Shown here piece by piece: positions 52,093 through 63,741 of a DNA stretch of 64,000 bases. This DNA is from JAIBAC01 sp046331095 (GTDB taxonomy: Bacteria > Actinomycetota > Acidimicrobiia > UBA2766), in contig JAXLRM010000003.1 in assembly GCA_046331095.1 (NCBI GenBank), positions 620,001 to 684,000 on the forward strand, given 5' to 3'. A program made the translations under genes and the position numbers. The notes below the pieces were generated by a model that saw nothing but the letters and a program-made list of their open reading frames with translations, was not told the DNA's origin and did no database searches. Numbering within the stretch: position 1 is the stretch's first letter; the number at the start of each line of letters is the position of its first letter.

Positions 52093-53529
52093 TCAGGCAC
52101 CCACGATGATCGACTGGAACTCGAGGTACTCCTCGATTCCCTCGGGCCCGAGCTCGCGCCCGATGCCGGATGCCTTGAACCCGCCGAAGGGGCTTCCGAA
52201 GTCGAGTGTCCCGATCGCGTTCACTCCGACGGTGCCGGTACGGATCCGTTCGGCGATGGCCACCCCGCGTTCGGGATCGCTGGTCCACACCGAGCCGGAC
52301 AGGCCGTACTCGGAGTCGTTGGCTATGCGAACGGCGTCGTCGTCGTCTTCGTAGGGGATCACGACGACGACAGGACCGAAGATCTCCTCGCGGGCCACGC
52401 GCATCGAGTTGTCGACGTCGCGCAGCACGGTCGGCTCGACGAACCAGCCGTGGTCGAGAGCCGCCGGCCGTCGCCCACCCGTCGTCACGACCGCGCCCTC
52501 GTCCCGTCCCGACTCGAGGTAGCCCTCGACGCGATCACGCTGGCGCTCCGCGACGAGGGGACCGACCACTGTCGCCATGTCGGAGGGATCGCCCACGGTC
52601 ATCGCCTCGACACCTGCGGTCACTGCGGCGACGACCTCCTCGTAGCGGCGCCGCGGCGCGAGGATCCGTGTCTGGGCGAGGCAAGCCTGGCCGGTGTTCA
52701 TGGTCGCGTTGGGCAGCATCAGCGGCACCGCGGCTTCGAGATCGGCGTCGTCGAGCACGATCGCCGCCGACTTGCCGCCGAGCTCGAGCGTGCAGCGCTT
52801 CAGCTGCTCACCGCAGATCGCCGCCACCTTGCGCCCCGCCGCTGTCGAGCCGGTGAAGCTGACCTTGTCGACACCGGGGTGGCGCACGAGGTACTCGCCG
52901 ACCTCGCGGCCTGCGGGGACGACGTTGAGGGCACCTGCCGGGAGGCCCGCCGACTCGCAGATCTCGGCGAGGACGAACAGCGACAAGGGAGCCTCGGGTG
53001 CAGGCTTGAGGACGACGGGAGATCCGGCGGCGAGCGCGGCGCCGACCTTGAGCGACGCGAGGAACAGGGGCACGTTCCATGCGATGATCGCGGCGGTGAC
53101 CCCCACGGGCACCTTGCGCACGATCACCTTGCCCAACATGCCGGCGCGCTCCTCCTCGAACTCGTAGGTGCGGGCGAGCTCTGCGAACTGGTCGAAGACC
53201 ACATGGCAGGGCAGCACCTGGCCGAGGTTCGAGAACAGGGCCGGGCTACCCATCTCCAGGGTGATCAGCGACGCGATCTCGTCTCCGCGATCGCGGATAC
53301 CCGAAGCGATAGCGGCGAGCCAGTCCGCACGCTGGGATACATCGACCGCGAGGGCGCCCGAATCGAACGCGCCGCATGCGGCAGCTACGGCACGGTCGAC
53401 GTCGGCCTCGGTTGCCTCGGGCACCTCGGCGACGACGGTCTCGGTCCACGGCGAGACGATCTCGATCTGGCGATCGCTCGCGGGTGCAACCCATTCGCCG
53501 CCGATGAAGAGGGTTTCGCGTCGTTCCAT
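52093..53529 (-). CDS. NAD(P)+-dependent aldehyde dehydrogenase
   Basis: 478 residues, usual for the ALDH superfamily. Features: FIGGEWV near the start, the Rossmann region AIIAWNVPLFLASLKVGAALAAGSPVVLKP, FTGSTAAGRKVA, catalytic Glu in LELGGKSAAIV, catalytic Cys in MNTGQACLAQTRI, and NDSEYGLSGSVWT ... GGFKASGIGRELG at the C-terminus. The substrate aldehyde is unknown; the GMC alcohol oxidase at 39227 could make one, but they are far apart. 230 bp with no gene lie between it and the hydrolase. Confidence 0.93.
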   Translation of the reverse strand: MERRETLFIGGEWVAPASDRQIEIVSPWTETVVAEVPEATEADVDRAVAAACGAFDSGALAVDVSQRADWLAAIASGIRDRGDEIASLITLEMGSPALFSNLGQVLPCHVVFDQFAELARTYEFEEERAGMLGKVIVRKVPVGVTAAIIAWNVPLFLASLKVGAALAAGSPVVLKPAPEAPLSLFVLAEICESAGLPAGALNVVPAGREVGEYLVRHPGVDKVSFTGSTAAGRKVAAICGEQLKRCTLELGGKSAAIVLDDADLEAAVPLMLPNATMNTGQACLAQTRILAPRRRYEEVVAAVTAGVEAMTVGDPSDMATVVGPLVAERQRDRVEGYLESGRDEGAVVTTGGRRPAALDHGWFVEPTVLRDVDNSMRVAREEIFGPVVVVIPYEDDDDAVRIANDSEYGLSGSVWTSDPERGVAIAERIRTGTVGVNAIGTLDFGSPFGGFKASGIGRELGPEGIEEYLEFQSIIVGA

Positions 53530-53759
53530 TCATCTCTCCTTGGCGGGCGCTCCCTGCAGCGTCACGCGGGTACCCCGCGGGCCCAAGTTAGAGCCACCCG
53601 TTCTCTCTCCGTGGGAAATGTTCTCCCGACCACGCGGTGGCGGCACACGGCGGACATCTGCTCGTCGTTCATTTCGTCGCCCTAGATGGCTGGTGTCGGT
53701 CAATCGATGTGGTGGTGTGGGCGAGCCGGGGACGTCATCTGGCCGTCCCAACCGCACAG

Positions 53760-54725
53760 CTACTTGGCCGACGCACCGATAGCGTCAGCGTGACGCCCGG
53801 GCTGCGTTGAGGCGGGCAGCGCCTCGCCCGTTGCCACTCGGGAAGCGCGGGCACAAGTCGCCACGATCGCGTCGGTGAAGCGGTCAGGTGCGCTGATCGG
53901 GAGGTCGTGGCCGTGGCCGCGCAGCAGGTACAGGTCCGCCCCTGGGACGAGCCACGCCGTCCTGAGCCCGCCGGTGACGTTCACGAGTGGATCCGCGGTG
54001 CCGTGCACCACGGTGGTAGGGACACGCAGGTTGCGCAGGCCGTTCGCCCTCGATGGCGCAGCCAACACCGCCATCGTCTGGCGGGTCACGCCGTCCGGGT
54101 CGAAGGCGCGATGGTACGCCCGCGTGATGCGTTGCACGAAGACGTCTGCGTCGAAGGTGCCACGGGTGCCGATCAGGCGCCACATGGCAAGCTCGCCGTC
54201 GACGACGTCGTCGAGCGTCGTGCCACCTGGCTTGGCCAGCATGCGTAGGACGCGCAGGTGGGCCGTCCCGACGTACTTCTCCCCCGTCGTCGACATCGCC
54301 GACGTGAGGCTGAGCACTTTGTCCGGGAAATCGATCGCGAGCTGTTGGGCGATCATGCCGCCCATCGACACGCCTGCCACGTGCGCTCGCTCGATGCCGA
54401 GCGTGCCGAGCAAGCCGGCGGCGTCAGCGGCCATGTCGGAGATGCCGTAGGGAACCTCCACGGGGAGACGGAACTGGGCCCGCCGCGCCACGCGCAGCAT
54501 CTCTTCCCGGGAGACCGCCTGCTCGGATAGGTGGGTGGACAGGCCCACGTCGCGGTTGTCGAAGCGGATCACACGGAAACCGCGGCCCGCAAGCGAGTCG
54601 GTGAAGTCGTCGTCCCATGCGACGAGCTGCGCGCCCAAGCCCATCACGAGCAGCAGAGTCGGATCGGAGGGGTCTCCGACGGTCTCGTACTCGATCTCGA
54701 TCCCGTTGACTGCGGCTCTCGGCAT
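53760..54725 (-). CDS. Alpha/beta hydrolase
   Basis: 321 residues from ATG 54725 (MPRAAVNGIEIEYET). Hydrolase fold: LLVMGLGAQLVAWDDDF (oxyanion region), RVIRFDNRDVGLSTHL, nucleophile elbow HVAGVSMGGMIAQQLA, acid in VHGTADPLVNV and His in RGHGHDLPISAPDRF. The NRDVGLST pattern is common in an actinobacterial esterase group. Substrate unknown. Divergent from the giant surface protein. Confidence 0.88.
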   Translation of the reverse strand: MPRAAVNGIEIEYETVGDPSDPTLLLVMGLGAQLVAWDDDFTDSLAGRGFRVIRFDNRDVGLSTHLSEQAVSREEMLRVARRAQFRLPVEVPYGISDMAADAAGLLGTLGIERAHVAGVSMGGMIAQQLAIDFPDKVLSLTSAMSTTGEKYVGTAHLRVLRMLAKPGGTTLDDVVDGELAMWRLIGTRGTFDADVFVQRITRAYHRAFDPDGVTRQTMAVLAAPSRANGLRNLRVPTTVVHGTADPLVNVTGGLRTAWLVPGADLYLLRGHGHDLPISAPDRFTDAIVATCARASRVATGEALPASTQPGRHADAIGASAK

Positions 54726-54781
54726 GGCGACCTCGACGTTCGGCTCGGGTCCCGGATTCTGCCAGGCCGGGCGATCTCGAC

Positions 54782-54806
54782 TCACGTAGCGTGAACACAC
54801 TTCACA
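54782..54806. promoter_or_regulatory. Overlapping TCAC/GTGA dyads upstream of the surface-protein gene
   Basis: TCACG-TAG-CGTGA (54782-54794) is followed by GTGAA-CACAC-TTCAC (54791-54805), giving two overlapping short palindromes 68 bp before the start at 54874 and 57 bp from the hydrolase start. The halves resemble a CRP-like half-site, but the spacing is one base longer than the classic N6. Confidence 0.35.
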
Positions 54807-54873
54807 AACCGTGATGATCGCCCTAATCTGCATCAGACCTGTTCAAAGTGCACCAAGGGGCTGGGAGGCTCTG

Positions 54874-57800
54874 ATGTCATCTCGTGGGGAACTTCGGCCG
54901 CGTGGGCTCCGGATGCGACGGGCGGTCACCTTCGTCCTGTCGCTGGCGATGACGCTCCTGTCGATGCCGTTCCTGCCCTTCGGCGTCGCCCCCGCGTCCG
55001 CCGAGGTGACCCCCGTAGCGAACCCGCCGTGGCCCAACACGTGCGGCATCGACGTCGCAATGGTGATCGACCGTTCCAACTCGATCGCGAACGGAGGGTC
55101 GCAGTACCCGACCAACATGAAGAACGCCGCCATCGGGGTAGTCAACGCGCTTTCCGGGACCCCATCCCGCATTGGCGTGTGGAGCTTCGGCAGCACGGTG
55201 TACAACCAGACGAACCCGATAGACGGATCTGCCGGCAACGCGACCAAGTTCCCGTATCGCACCTACACCTCGGTGTCGAGCGGCACCGGGGTCACCGACC
55301 TCACCAACACGATCAACTCCATCCCCTTCCAAACCAGCAGCAACGACGGCGGTACGAACTGGGAGGACGGCTTCGAAGTGGTCGCCGCGCCGGCCGACCC
55401 GGCGAAGACTGTCATCCTCTACCTAACGGATGGGAATCCGACACTCCCGACCCTCCCGGGGAATTCGACCGAGGGTAACGATCTACCCAACGGCATCACG
55501 CAGGCGAACATCAAGAAGACCGCCGGAATCAAGGTCGTCGGAGTTGCGATCGGCGCTGACATCAGTATTCCCAACATCCAGAGCATCTCCGGCCCCAATG
55601 CCAACGACGACTACTTCGCAACGGATTTCGCGAATCTCCAGGCCAAGCTCCTCGAGATCGCCACTCGACTCTGCTCGCCTTCGGTGACGATCACCAAGCA
55701 GGTCGAGCAGGCGAACGGGACGTACGTCAACGCCGACGGATGGCAGTTCCAGGCGCAGGCGAACTCCCCCGTCCCGAGTGGCACCGCGTACACCTGGATC
55801 TCCCCCACCGGCACACCGGGCTCGCCCGTGACCGCGTCCACCCACACCGATGCGTTCTTCAACGGGTCGGTCCTGTTCCAGTGGGAGCCGAACACCAACG
55901 TCGATTCCGTCGGGACGTTCACCGAGCAACCCACGCCCACGCAGAGCGCCACCTACGCCCTCGACAGCGTCACATGCAAACGCACGAACAAGACATATCC
56001 GAATGGGCAGACCTTCACCCCGTCGGTGAGCGGACAGACGTTCACGATCAACCCCGTCGGCCCCGAGGACATCGTCACCTGCACGGTCAAGAACAAGCTG
56101 CGCCGCGGCAACATCAACATCCCCAAGGTGACCAACACCGGTACCGCGCTGCCGGGAGCGATCTTCGGCCTCTACACGAACTCGGGCGCTACCGGCTCCC
56201 CGACCGCCACGTGTACGACAGCCGCGGTGACCGGCATCTGCAGCTTCACGAGCCTCGTGCCCGGCAACTTCTGGGTCAAGGAGGTCTCCGCCCCGCCAGG
56301 CTACGTGCCGAGCTCGACGATCATCCCCGTGACGGTCGTGGCGGACCAGACGACGACCACTTCGCAGGTCGTCAACCAGGCGCCGGGCATCACGGTGACC
56401 AAGGACGCCAACCCGACATCACTGCCCGAGCCGGGGGGAAGCTCTGCCTTCACGGTCTCGATCCACAACGACAGTCCCGCAGGTGACAGCGTCACGATCA
56501 GCACGCTCACCGACAACGTCTACGGCAACCTCCATGGCAAGGGAAACTGCTCGGTGCCACAGGTGATCGCGTCCGGCGCCACGTACACCTGCACGTTCAA
56601 CGGAGCGGTCTCCGGTGCGCCTGGGTCCTCCCACACCGATACGGTCACGGCCAGCGGCAAGGACACGTTCAACAACAACGTGAGCGACACGGACGACGCG
56701 ACGGTCACGATCACGAACGTGCCGTCGAGCATCCAGGTGCTCAAGAGCGCGAACCCGACCAGCCTGCCCGAGCCGGGCGGCAACGCCACGTTCAACGTCT
56801 CGGTCCAGAACACGAGCTCGGTCGACACCGTCACCATCTCGACCCTCACCGACAACGTGTACGGCAACCTCGACGGCAAGGGCACCTGCGACGTTTCGCC
56901 GCCGATCGTGCTTGCACCGGGCGCGACCTACAGCTGCGCGTTCACGGGCGCCGTCTCCGGCAACGCCGGCTCCGTGCACACCGACACCGTCACCGCTAGC
57001 GGCACTGACGACGACGGCACGGCGGTGTCCGACACCGACGACGCCACGGTCTCCATCAACGACGTGCCGTCCTCGATCACCGTCACCAAGGACGCCAACC
57101 CGACCTCGCTGCCCGAACCCGGCGGCAACTCGACCTTCAGTGTGTCGGTCCACAACGACTCGGCGGTCGACACCGTCACCATCTCGACCCTCACCGACGA
57201 CGTTTACGGCAACCTCGACGGCAAGGGCACCTGCGACGTTTCGCCGCCGATCGTGCTTGCACCGGGCGCGACCTACAGCTGCGCGTTCACGGGCGCCGTC
57301 TCCGGCAACGCTGGTTCGACCCACACCGACACCGTCACCGCCACCGGCACTGACGACGACGGCCAGGCTGTTGCCGACTCCGACGACGCAACGGTCACCA
57401 TCACTGACGTGCCCTCGTCGATCCAGGTCACCAAGGACGCCAACCCCACGTCGCTGCCCGAACCGGGCGGCAACTCAACGTTCAACGTCTCGGTCCAGAA
57501 CACGAGCTCGGTCGACACCGTCACGATCAACACGTTGGTCGACAACGTCTACGGCAACCTCGACGGCCAAGGCACATGCGACGTCACACCCGCCGTGGTC
57601 CTGGCCCCGGGCGCCACCTACTCGTGCGCGTTCACCGGCGCCGTGACCGGCAACGCGGGAACCGTCCACACCGACACGGTCACCGCCAGCGGCACCGACG
57701 ACGACGGCCAACCCGTCAGCGACACCGACGACGCCACCGTCACCATCACCGACGTGCCCTCGTCGATCCAGGTCACCAAGGACGCCAACCCCACGTCGCT

Positions 57801-60800
57801 GCCCGAGCCGGGCGGCAACGCCACGTTCAACGTCTCGGTCCAGAACACGAGCTCGGTCGACACCGTCACCATCTCGACCCTCACCGACAACGTGTACGGC
57901 AACCTCGACGGCAAGGGCACCTGCGACGTTTCGCCGCCGATCGTGCTTGCACCGGGCGCGACCTACAGCTGCGCGTTCACGGGCGCCGTCTCCGGCAACG
58001 CCGGCTCCGTGCACACCGACACCGTCACCGCTAGCGGCACCGACGACGACGGCACGGCGGTGTCCGACACCGACGACGCCACGGTCTCCATCAACGACGT
58101 GCCGTCCTCGATCACCGTCACCAAGGACGCCAACCCGACCTCGCTGCCCGAACCCGGCGGCAACTCGACCTTCAGTGTGTCGGTCCACAACGACTCGGCG
58201 GTCGACACCGTCACCATCTCGACCCTCACCGACGACGTTTACGGCAACCTCGACGGCAAGGGCACCTGCGACGTTTCGCCGCCGATCGTGCTTGCACCGG
58301 GCGCGACCTACAGCTGCGCGTTCACGGGCGCCGTCTCCGGCAACGCTGGTTCGACCCACACCGACACCGTCACCGCCACCGGCACCGACGACGACGGCCA
58401 GGCTGTTGCCGACTCCGACGACGCAACGGTCACCATCACTGACGTGCCCTCGTCGATCCAGGTCACCAAGGACGCCAACCCCACGTCGCTGCCCGAACCG
58501 GGCGGCAACTCAACGTTCAACGTCTCGGTCCAGAACACGAGCTCGGTCGACACCGTCACGATCAACACGTTGGTCGACAACGTCTACGGCAACCTCGACG
58601 GCCAAGGCACATGCGACGTCACACCCGCCGTGGTCCTGGCCCCGGGCGCCACCTACTCGTGCGCGTTCACCGGCGCCGTGACCGGCAACGCGGGAACCGT
58701 CCACACCGACACGGTCACCGCCAGCGGCACCGACGACGACGGCCAACCCGTCAGCGACACCGACGACGCCACCGTCACCATCACTGACGTGCCCTCGTCG
58801 ATCCAGGTCACCAAGGACGCCAACCCCACGTCGCTGCCCGAGCCGGGCGGCAACGCCACGTTCAACGTCTCGGTCCAGAACACGAGCTCGGTCGACACCG
58901 TCACGATCAACACGTTGGTCGACGACGTCTACGGCAACCTCGACGGCCAAGGCACATGCGACGTCACACCCGCCGTGGTCCTGGCCCCGGGCGCCACCTA
59001 CTCGTGCGCGTTCACCGGTGCCGTGTCGGGCAACGCCGGTTCGACCCACACCGACACCGTCACTGCCAGCGGCACCGACGACGACGGCCAACCCGTCAGC
59101 GACACCGACGACGCCACCGTCACGATCACGAACGTGCCGTCGTCGAACGGTCACCAAGGACGCCAACCCCACGTCGCTGCCCGAGCCGGGCGGCAACTCA
59201 ACGTTCTGGAACGGCCCTGGTCCAGGAACACGAGCTTCGGTCGATCGTCGCCGACTTCACCAGTTGATCGACAACGGCACCATGGCAACCACGGCCATGA
59301 ACATGCGCGACACCAGCACCCGCCGTGGTCCTGGCCCCGGGCGCCACCTACTCGTGCGCGTTCACCGGCGCCGTGACCGGCAACGCGGGAACCGTCCACA
59401 CCGACACGGTCACTGCCAGCGGAACCGACGACGACAACCAACCCGTCGGCGACACCGACGACGCCACCGTGACCGTCACCGACGTCACGGGCGGCATCAC
59501 CGTCCTCAAGGACGCCAACCCCACCACGATCCCCGAACCGGGCGGCAACGTCACCTTCTCGGTGTCGGTCCACAACGACTCGACGGTGGACTCGGTCACG
59601 ATCACATCGCTGTCCGATGACGTCTACGGCACCCTCGCCGGCGACGCGGACTGCAAGGTCGGCACCATCCTCGCCCCGTCAGGGTCGTGTGACTTCACCT
59701 TCGTCGGCGCCGTCTCCGGCAACGCCGGCAGCACCCACACCGACACCGTCACCGTCACCGGAACCGACGACGACAACCAACCCGTCACCGACTCCGACGA
59801 CGCCACCGTGACCATCACCGACGTCACGGGCGGCATCACAGTCCTCAAGGACGCCAACCCCACCACGATCCCCGAACCGGGCGGCCAGGTCACCTTCACC
59901 GTCAGCGTCCACAACGACAGCACGGTCGACTCGGTCACCATCGACAGCCTGGTCGACGACGTCTACGGCACCCTCGCCGGCGACGCGGACTGCAAGGTCG
60001 GCACCGTCCTGGCGGCGGGCGGATCGTGCGACTTCACCTTCGTCGGCGCCGTCTCCGGCAACGCCGGTAGCACCCACACCGACACCGTCACCGTCACCGG
60101 AACCGACGACGACAACCAACCCGTCGGCGACACCGACGACGCCACCGTGACCGTCACCGACGTCACGGGCGGCATCACCGTCCTCAAGGACGCCAACCCC
60201 ACCTCCATCGCTGAGCCCGGCGGCAACGTCACGTTCTCGGTGTCGGTCCACAACGACTCGACGGTGGACTCGGTCACGATCACATCGCTGTCCGATGACG
60301 TCTACGGCACCCTCGCCGGCGACGCGGACTGCAAGGTCGGCACCGTCCTGGCGGCGGGCGGGTCGTGTGACTTCACCTTCGTCGGCGCCGTCTCCGGCAA
60401 CGCCGGCAGCACCCACACCGACACCGTCACCGTGGCGGGCACCGACGACGACAACCAACCCGTCGGCGACTCCGACGACGCCACCGTGACCGTCACCGAC
60501 GTCACGGGCGGCATCACCGTCCTCAAGGACGCCAACCCCACCTCCATCGCTGAGCCCGGCGGCAACATCACCTTCACCGTCAGCGTGCACAACGACAGCG
60601 CGGTCGACTCGGTCACGATCGACAGCCTGGTCGACGACGTCTACGGCACCCTCGCCGGCGACGCGGACTGCAAGGTCGGCACCGTCCTGGCGGCGGGCGG
60701 GTCGTGTGACTTCACCTTCGTCGGCGCCGTCTCCGGCAACGCCGGCAGCACCCACACCGACACCGTCACCGTCACCGGAACCGACGACGACAACCAACCG

Positions 60801-63473
60801 TCGCCGACCCGACGACGCCACCGACCGTCACCGACGTCGCGGGCGGCATCCTCACGCCAACCCCATCATCGCGAGCCCGGCGGCCAGGTCACCTTCACCG
60901 TCAGCGTCCACAACGACGCACGGTCGACTCGGTCACCATCGACACCCACGACGACGTCTACGGCACTGCCGGCGCGCGACGGGTCGCACCGTCTGCAGCG
61001 GGCGGGTCGTGTGACTTCACCTTCGTCGGCGCCGCGGCAACGGCAGCACCCACACCGACACCGTCACCGTGGCGGGCACCGACGACGACAACCAACCCGT
61101 CGGCGACTCCGACGACGCCACCGTGACCGTCACCGACGTCACGGGCGGCATCACCGTCCTCAAGGGACGCCAACCCCACCTCCATCGCTGAGCCCGGCGG
61201 CAACGTCACGTTCTCGGTGTCGGTCCACAACGACTCGACGGTGGACCTGGTCACGATCACATCGCTGTCCGATGACGTCTACGGCGCCCTGCCGCGACGC
61301 GGACCGCAAGGTCGGCACCGTCCTGCCACCCGGCGGGTCGTGCGAGTTCACCCGTCGGCGTGGTAGGCCCCGGCAACGCCGGTACGACACCGACACCGCC
61401 GCCCAGGCGGGCACCGACGACGACAACCAACCGTCGGCGAACCGACGACGCCACCGTGACCGTCACCGACGTCCGGCGGCATCACCGTCCTCAAGGACGC
61501 CAACCACCTCCATCGCTGAGCCCGGCGGCAACGTCACGGCCGGCAGGTCAACCATGTCCACCTGGACGGTGGACTCGGTCACGATCACACGGGCGTCCGA
61601 TGACGTCTACGGCACCCTCGCCGGCGACGCGGACTGCAAGGTCGGCACCGTCCTGGCGGCGGGCGGATCGTGCGACTTCACCTTCGTCGGCGCCGTCTCC
61701 GGCAACGCCGGTAGCACCCACACCGACACCGTCACCGTCACCGGAACCGACGACGACAACCAACCCGTCGGCGACACCGACGACGCCACCGTGACCGTCA
61801 CCGACGTCACGGGCGGCATCACCGTCCTCAAGGACGCCAACCCGACCTCCATCGCTGAGCCCGGCGGCAACGTCACGTTCTCGGTGTCCGTGACGAACGA
61901 CAGCGCGGTCGACTCGGTCACGATCGACAGCCTGGTCGACGACGTCTACGGCACCCTCGCCGGCGACGCCGATTGCCAGGTCGGCACCATCCTCGCCCCG
62001 TCAGGGTCGTGTGACTTCACCTTCACCGGTCCCGTCTCCGGCAACGCCGGCAGCACCCACACCGACACCGTCACCGTCACCGGAACCGACGACGACAACC
62101 AACCCGTCACCGACACCGACGACGCCACCGTCACCATCACGCCGCGGCCCTACGGATCGCTGACGATCACCAAGGTGTTCGATCCGCTCACGTCGGGCGT
62201 GACGAGGTCCTTCGCGATCAACTGGTCCTGCAGCAACTCGACGAGCGGCACGGTGTCGCTCTCAGGCGGTCAGTCGACCACAGTCGACAACATCCCCACC
62301 GGGAGCGTCTGCACCGTGACCGAACCGAAGCCGACCGGCGCACCTGCTGGCTGGATGTTCGGCAACCCGGTCGTCACCGGCAGCCCCGCAACCGTCACAT
62401 CGGGGGTGTCCGCGAGCGTGACGGTCACCAACTCGATCATCCGCCACACCGGCTCGGTGAAGGTCGTCAAGACCGTTGCCGGGGCGCCTGCGGGGTACAG
62501 CGCCACCTTCGGCGTGCGACTGACATGCAACGGCGACGGCGGCACCTACGACAGCAACATCACCTACCCGACGCCAGGATCGACGACGATCACCGGGATC
62601 CCGACGCGAAACGTGTGTGACGTGACCGAGCCCACGCTGCCGACCGCACCGGCTGGTTACAAGTGGGCCACTCCGACGATCACCGGTGGACCGGTGACGG
62701 TCTCGCTCGGCGTCGTCCCCGTGGTCACGGTGGCGAACAAGCTCGAGAAGGTCGCCGCCACGGACACCACGGCACCCGGAGCCACGTTCACGACACCGGC
62801 CACGGGCAACCCGACCTTGACTACGAACCCGGTCGTCCTCGACGGCAACGCTACCGACAACGTCGGCGTGGCCACCGTCACAGCTGCCATCCGCGACGTG
62901 TCCAGCGGCAAGTACCTGCAAGCCAACGGAACGTGGGCGGCGACCAGCGCCGCACTGCCGACGACGCTCGCGAGCCCCGGCGCCCCGAACACGACCTGGT
63001 CGATCAGCCGGTCGCTACCGAACGGCAGCTACTCGATCCAGCTCACACCCAAGGACGCCGTCGGAAACACGCCGACCACCAAGCCGACCCGCAAGTTCCA
63101 GGTGAACGTCGTCGTCGCCGACACCACGGCGCCCAGCGCCACGTTCACGACGCCCGCAGCCGGCAACCCGCTGCTGAAGATGAGCCCGGTCGTCCTCAAC
63201 GGCGACGCCACCGACAACGTCGGCGTCACCTCCGTCGACGCCGCGATCCGCGACGTCTCGAGCGGCAAGTACCTCCAGGCCAACGGGACCTGGGCCACCA
63301 CCTACGTCGCCCTCCCGACCACGCTGGGCAGCCCCGGCGGCACCAACACGACCTGGTCGATCAGCAGACCGCTTCCACCGGGTAACTACTCGATCCAGCT
63401 CATCGTCAAGGACGCCGCCGCCAACACACCGGCAACCAAGCCATTCCGCCAGTTCAAGGTCAGCGCACCCTGA
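54874..63473 (+). CDS. Giant secreted repeat protein (vWA, SpaA/Cna-B, ~17 DUF11-like repeats, DUF5979-like), frame broken within the repeats
   Basis: Starts at ATG 54874, with GGGAGG 5 nt upstream. Signal peptide with cleavage near ASA-EV. A vWA domain follows (residues ~60-270) with MIDAS DRSNS at 66-70 and YLTDGNPT, then a SpaA/Cna-B-like domain (PGAIFGLYTNSG ... EVSAPPGYVP). Then come about nine ~115-residue repeats (each ITVTKDANPTSLPEPGG...), eight ~113-residue repeats (ITVLKDANPTTIPEPGG...), two DUF5979-like domains (SLTITKVFDPLTSGVTRSF) and two Ig-like repeats. No LPxTG or terminal membrane anchor. The frame from 54874 leaves the repeat pattern near 59146 and stops at 59376; the downstream frame runs 59325-63473. 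Total length is not a multiple of three. Likely an adhesin. Confidence 0.75.
59144..59340 (+). other. Degenerate type I repeat unit carrying the net frameshift
   Basis: Compared with its neighbours, this unit has lost two bases after GTCGTCGA and has many further small gains and losses up to CCCGCCGTGGTCC (~59320), after which the sequence is again near-perfect. The reading frame of the first half therefore ends at 59376. The change is confined to one unit between intact copies. Confidence 0.7.
60790..61600 (+). other. Cluster of damaged type II repeat units with many small indels
   Basis: Unit-to-unit spacing from 60513 is 335, 302, 331 and 337 bp in place of 339. The shortfalls (4, 37, 8 and 2 bases) sum to 51, a multiple of three, so the frame recovers by 61600. 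In between the translation turns into Arg/Pro-rich out-of-frame sequence. Units on either side are intact. Confidence 0.7.
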
Positions 63474-63507
63474 CAGGCCGTCCCGGCCCAGGGAGCACCG
63501 CCAGAGG

Positions 63508-63533
63508 AGGCCGCCGAACCGCACCGGCGGCCT
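63508..63533 (+). terminator. Probable transcription terminator hairpin after the surface-protein gene
   Basis: AGGCCGCCG (63508-63516) and CGGCGGCCT (63525-63533) form a 9-bp perfect stem with an 8-nt loop, followed by TCTCG. It lies 35 bp after the stop at 63473. The T-tract is weak, as is common in high-GC bacteria. Confidence 0.55.
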
Positions 63534-63569
63534 TCTCGCGCAGGGCACTTCAGAACCACCCAACGCCTG

Positions 63570-63701
63570 TTGGAGCACGAGACGGCCAGGGAGACCCACT
63601 TGGAGCACACAGCGGCCACCCGTGGCCGCTGTGTGCTCCAACCCCCGCTGGATGGCCGCCTGGTGCTCCAACCCCCGCTCCGTGGCCGCCTGGTGCTCCA
63701 A
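63570..63701. repeat. Family B palindrome cluster with a perfect 20-bp stem
   Basis: The central unit 63600-63641 is 42 bp: the left arm 63600-63619 (TTGGAGCACACAGCGG...) and the right arm 63622-63641 are perfect 20-bp inverted repeats with a 2-nt loop. A partial unit TTGGAGCACGAGACGGCCA starts at 63570. After it come two 30-bp tandem repeats (63642-63671 and 63672-63701), each beginning CCCCCGCT and ending TGGTGCTCCAA, that is, half-units. All lie between convergent genes. Confidence 0.8.
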
Positions 63702-63741
63702 CAGCCCGCACCGGTACGGGTGGCGCGGCACTCATGGCCGG

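Larger units (their letters stand above)
56389..62150 (+). repeat. Tandem coding repeats: nine ~345-bp units then eight ~339-bp units
   Basis: Unit starts (the ATC before the conserved Val-Thr/Leu-Lys): 56389, 56731, 57076, 57421, 57766, 58111, 58456, 58801 and about 59146 for type I, spaced 342 or 345 bp; then 59496, 59835, 60174, 60513, 60848, 61150, 61481 and 61818 for type II, spaced 339 bp except in the damaged part. Type I units also form a higher-order duplication: three consecutive units (1035 bp) from about 56731 are nearly identical to the next three. This is recent tandem amplification. Confidence 0.85.

Noticed and set aside
56419..58359. Minus-strand open frames within the surface-protein repeats
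   Set aside because: They repeat with the same period as the coding repeats and are Val/Gly/Asp shadow translations.
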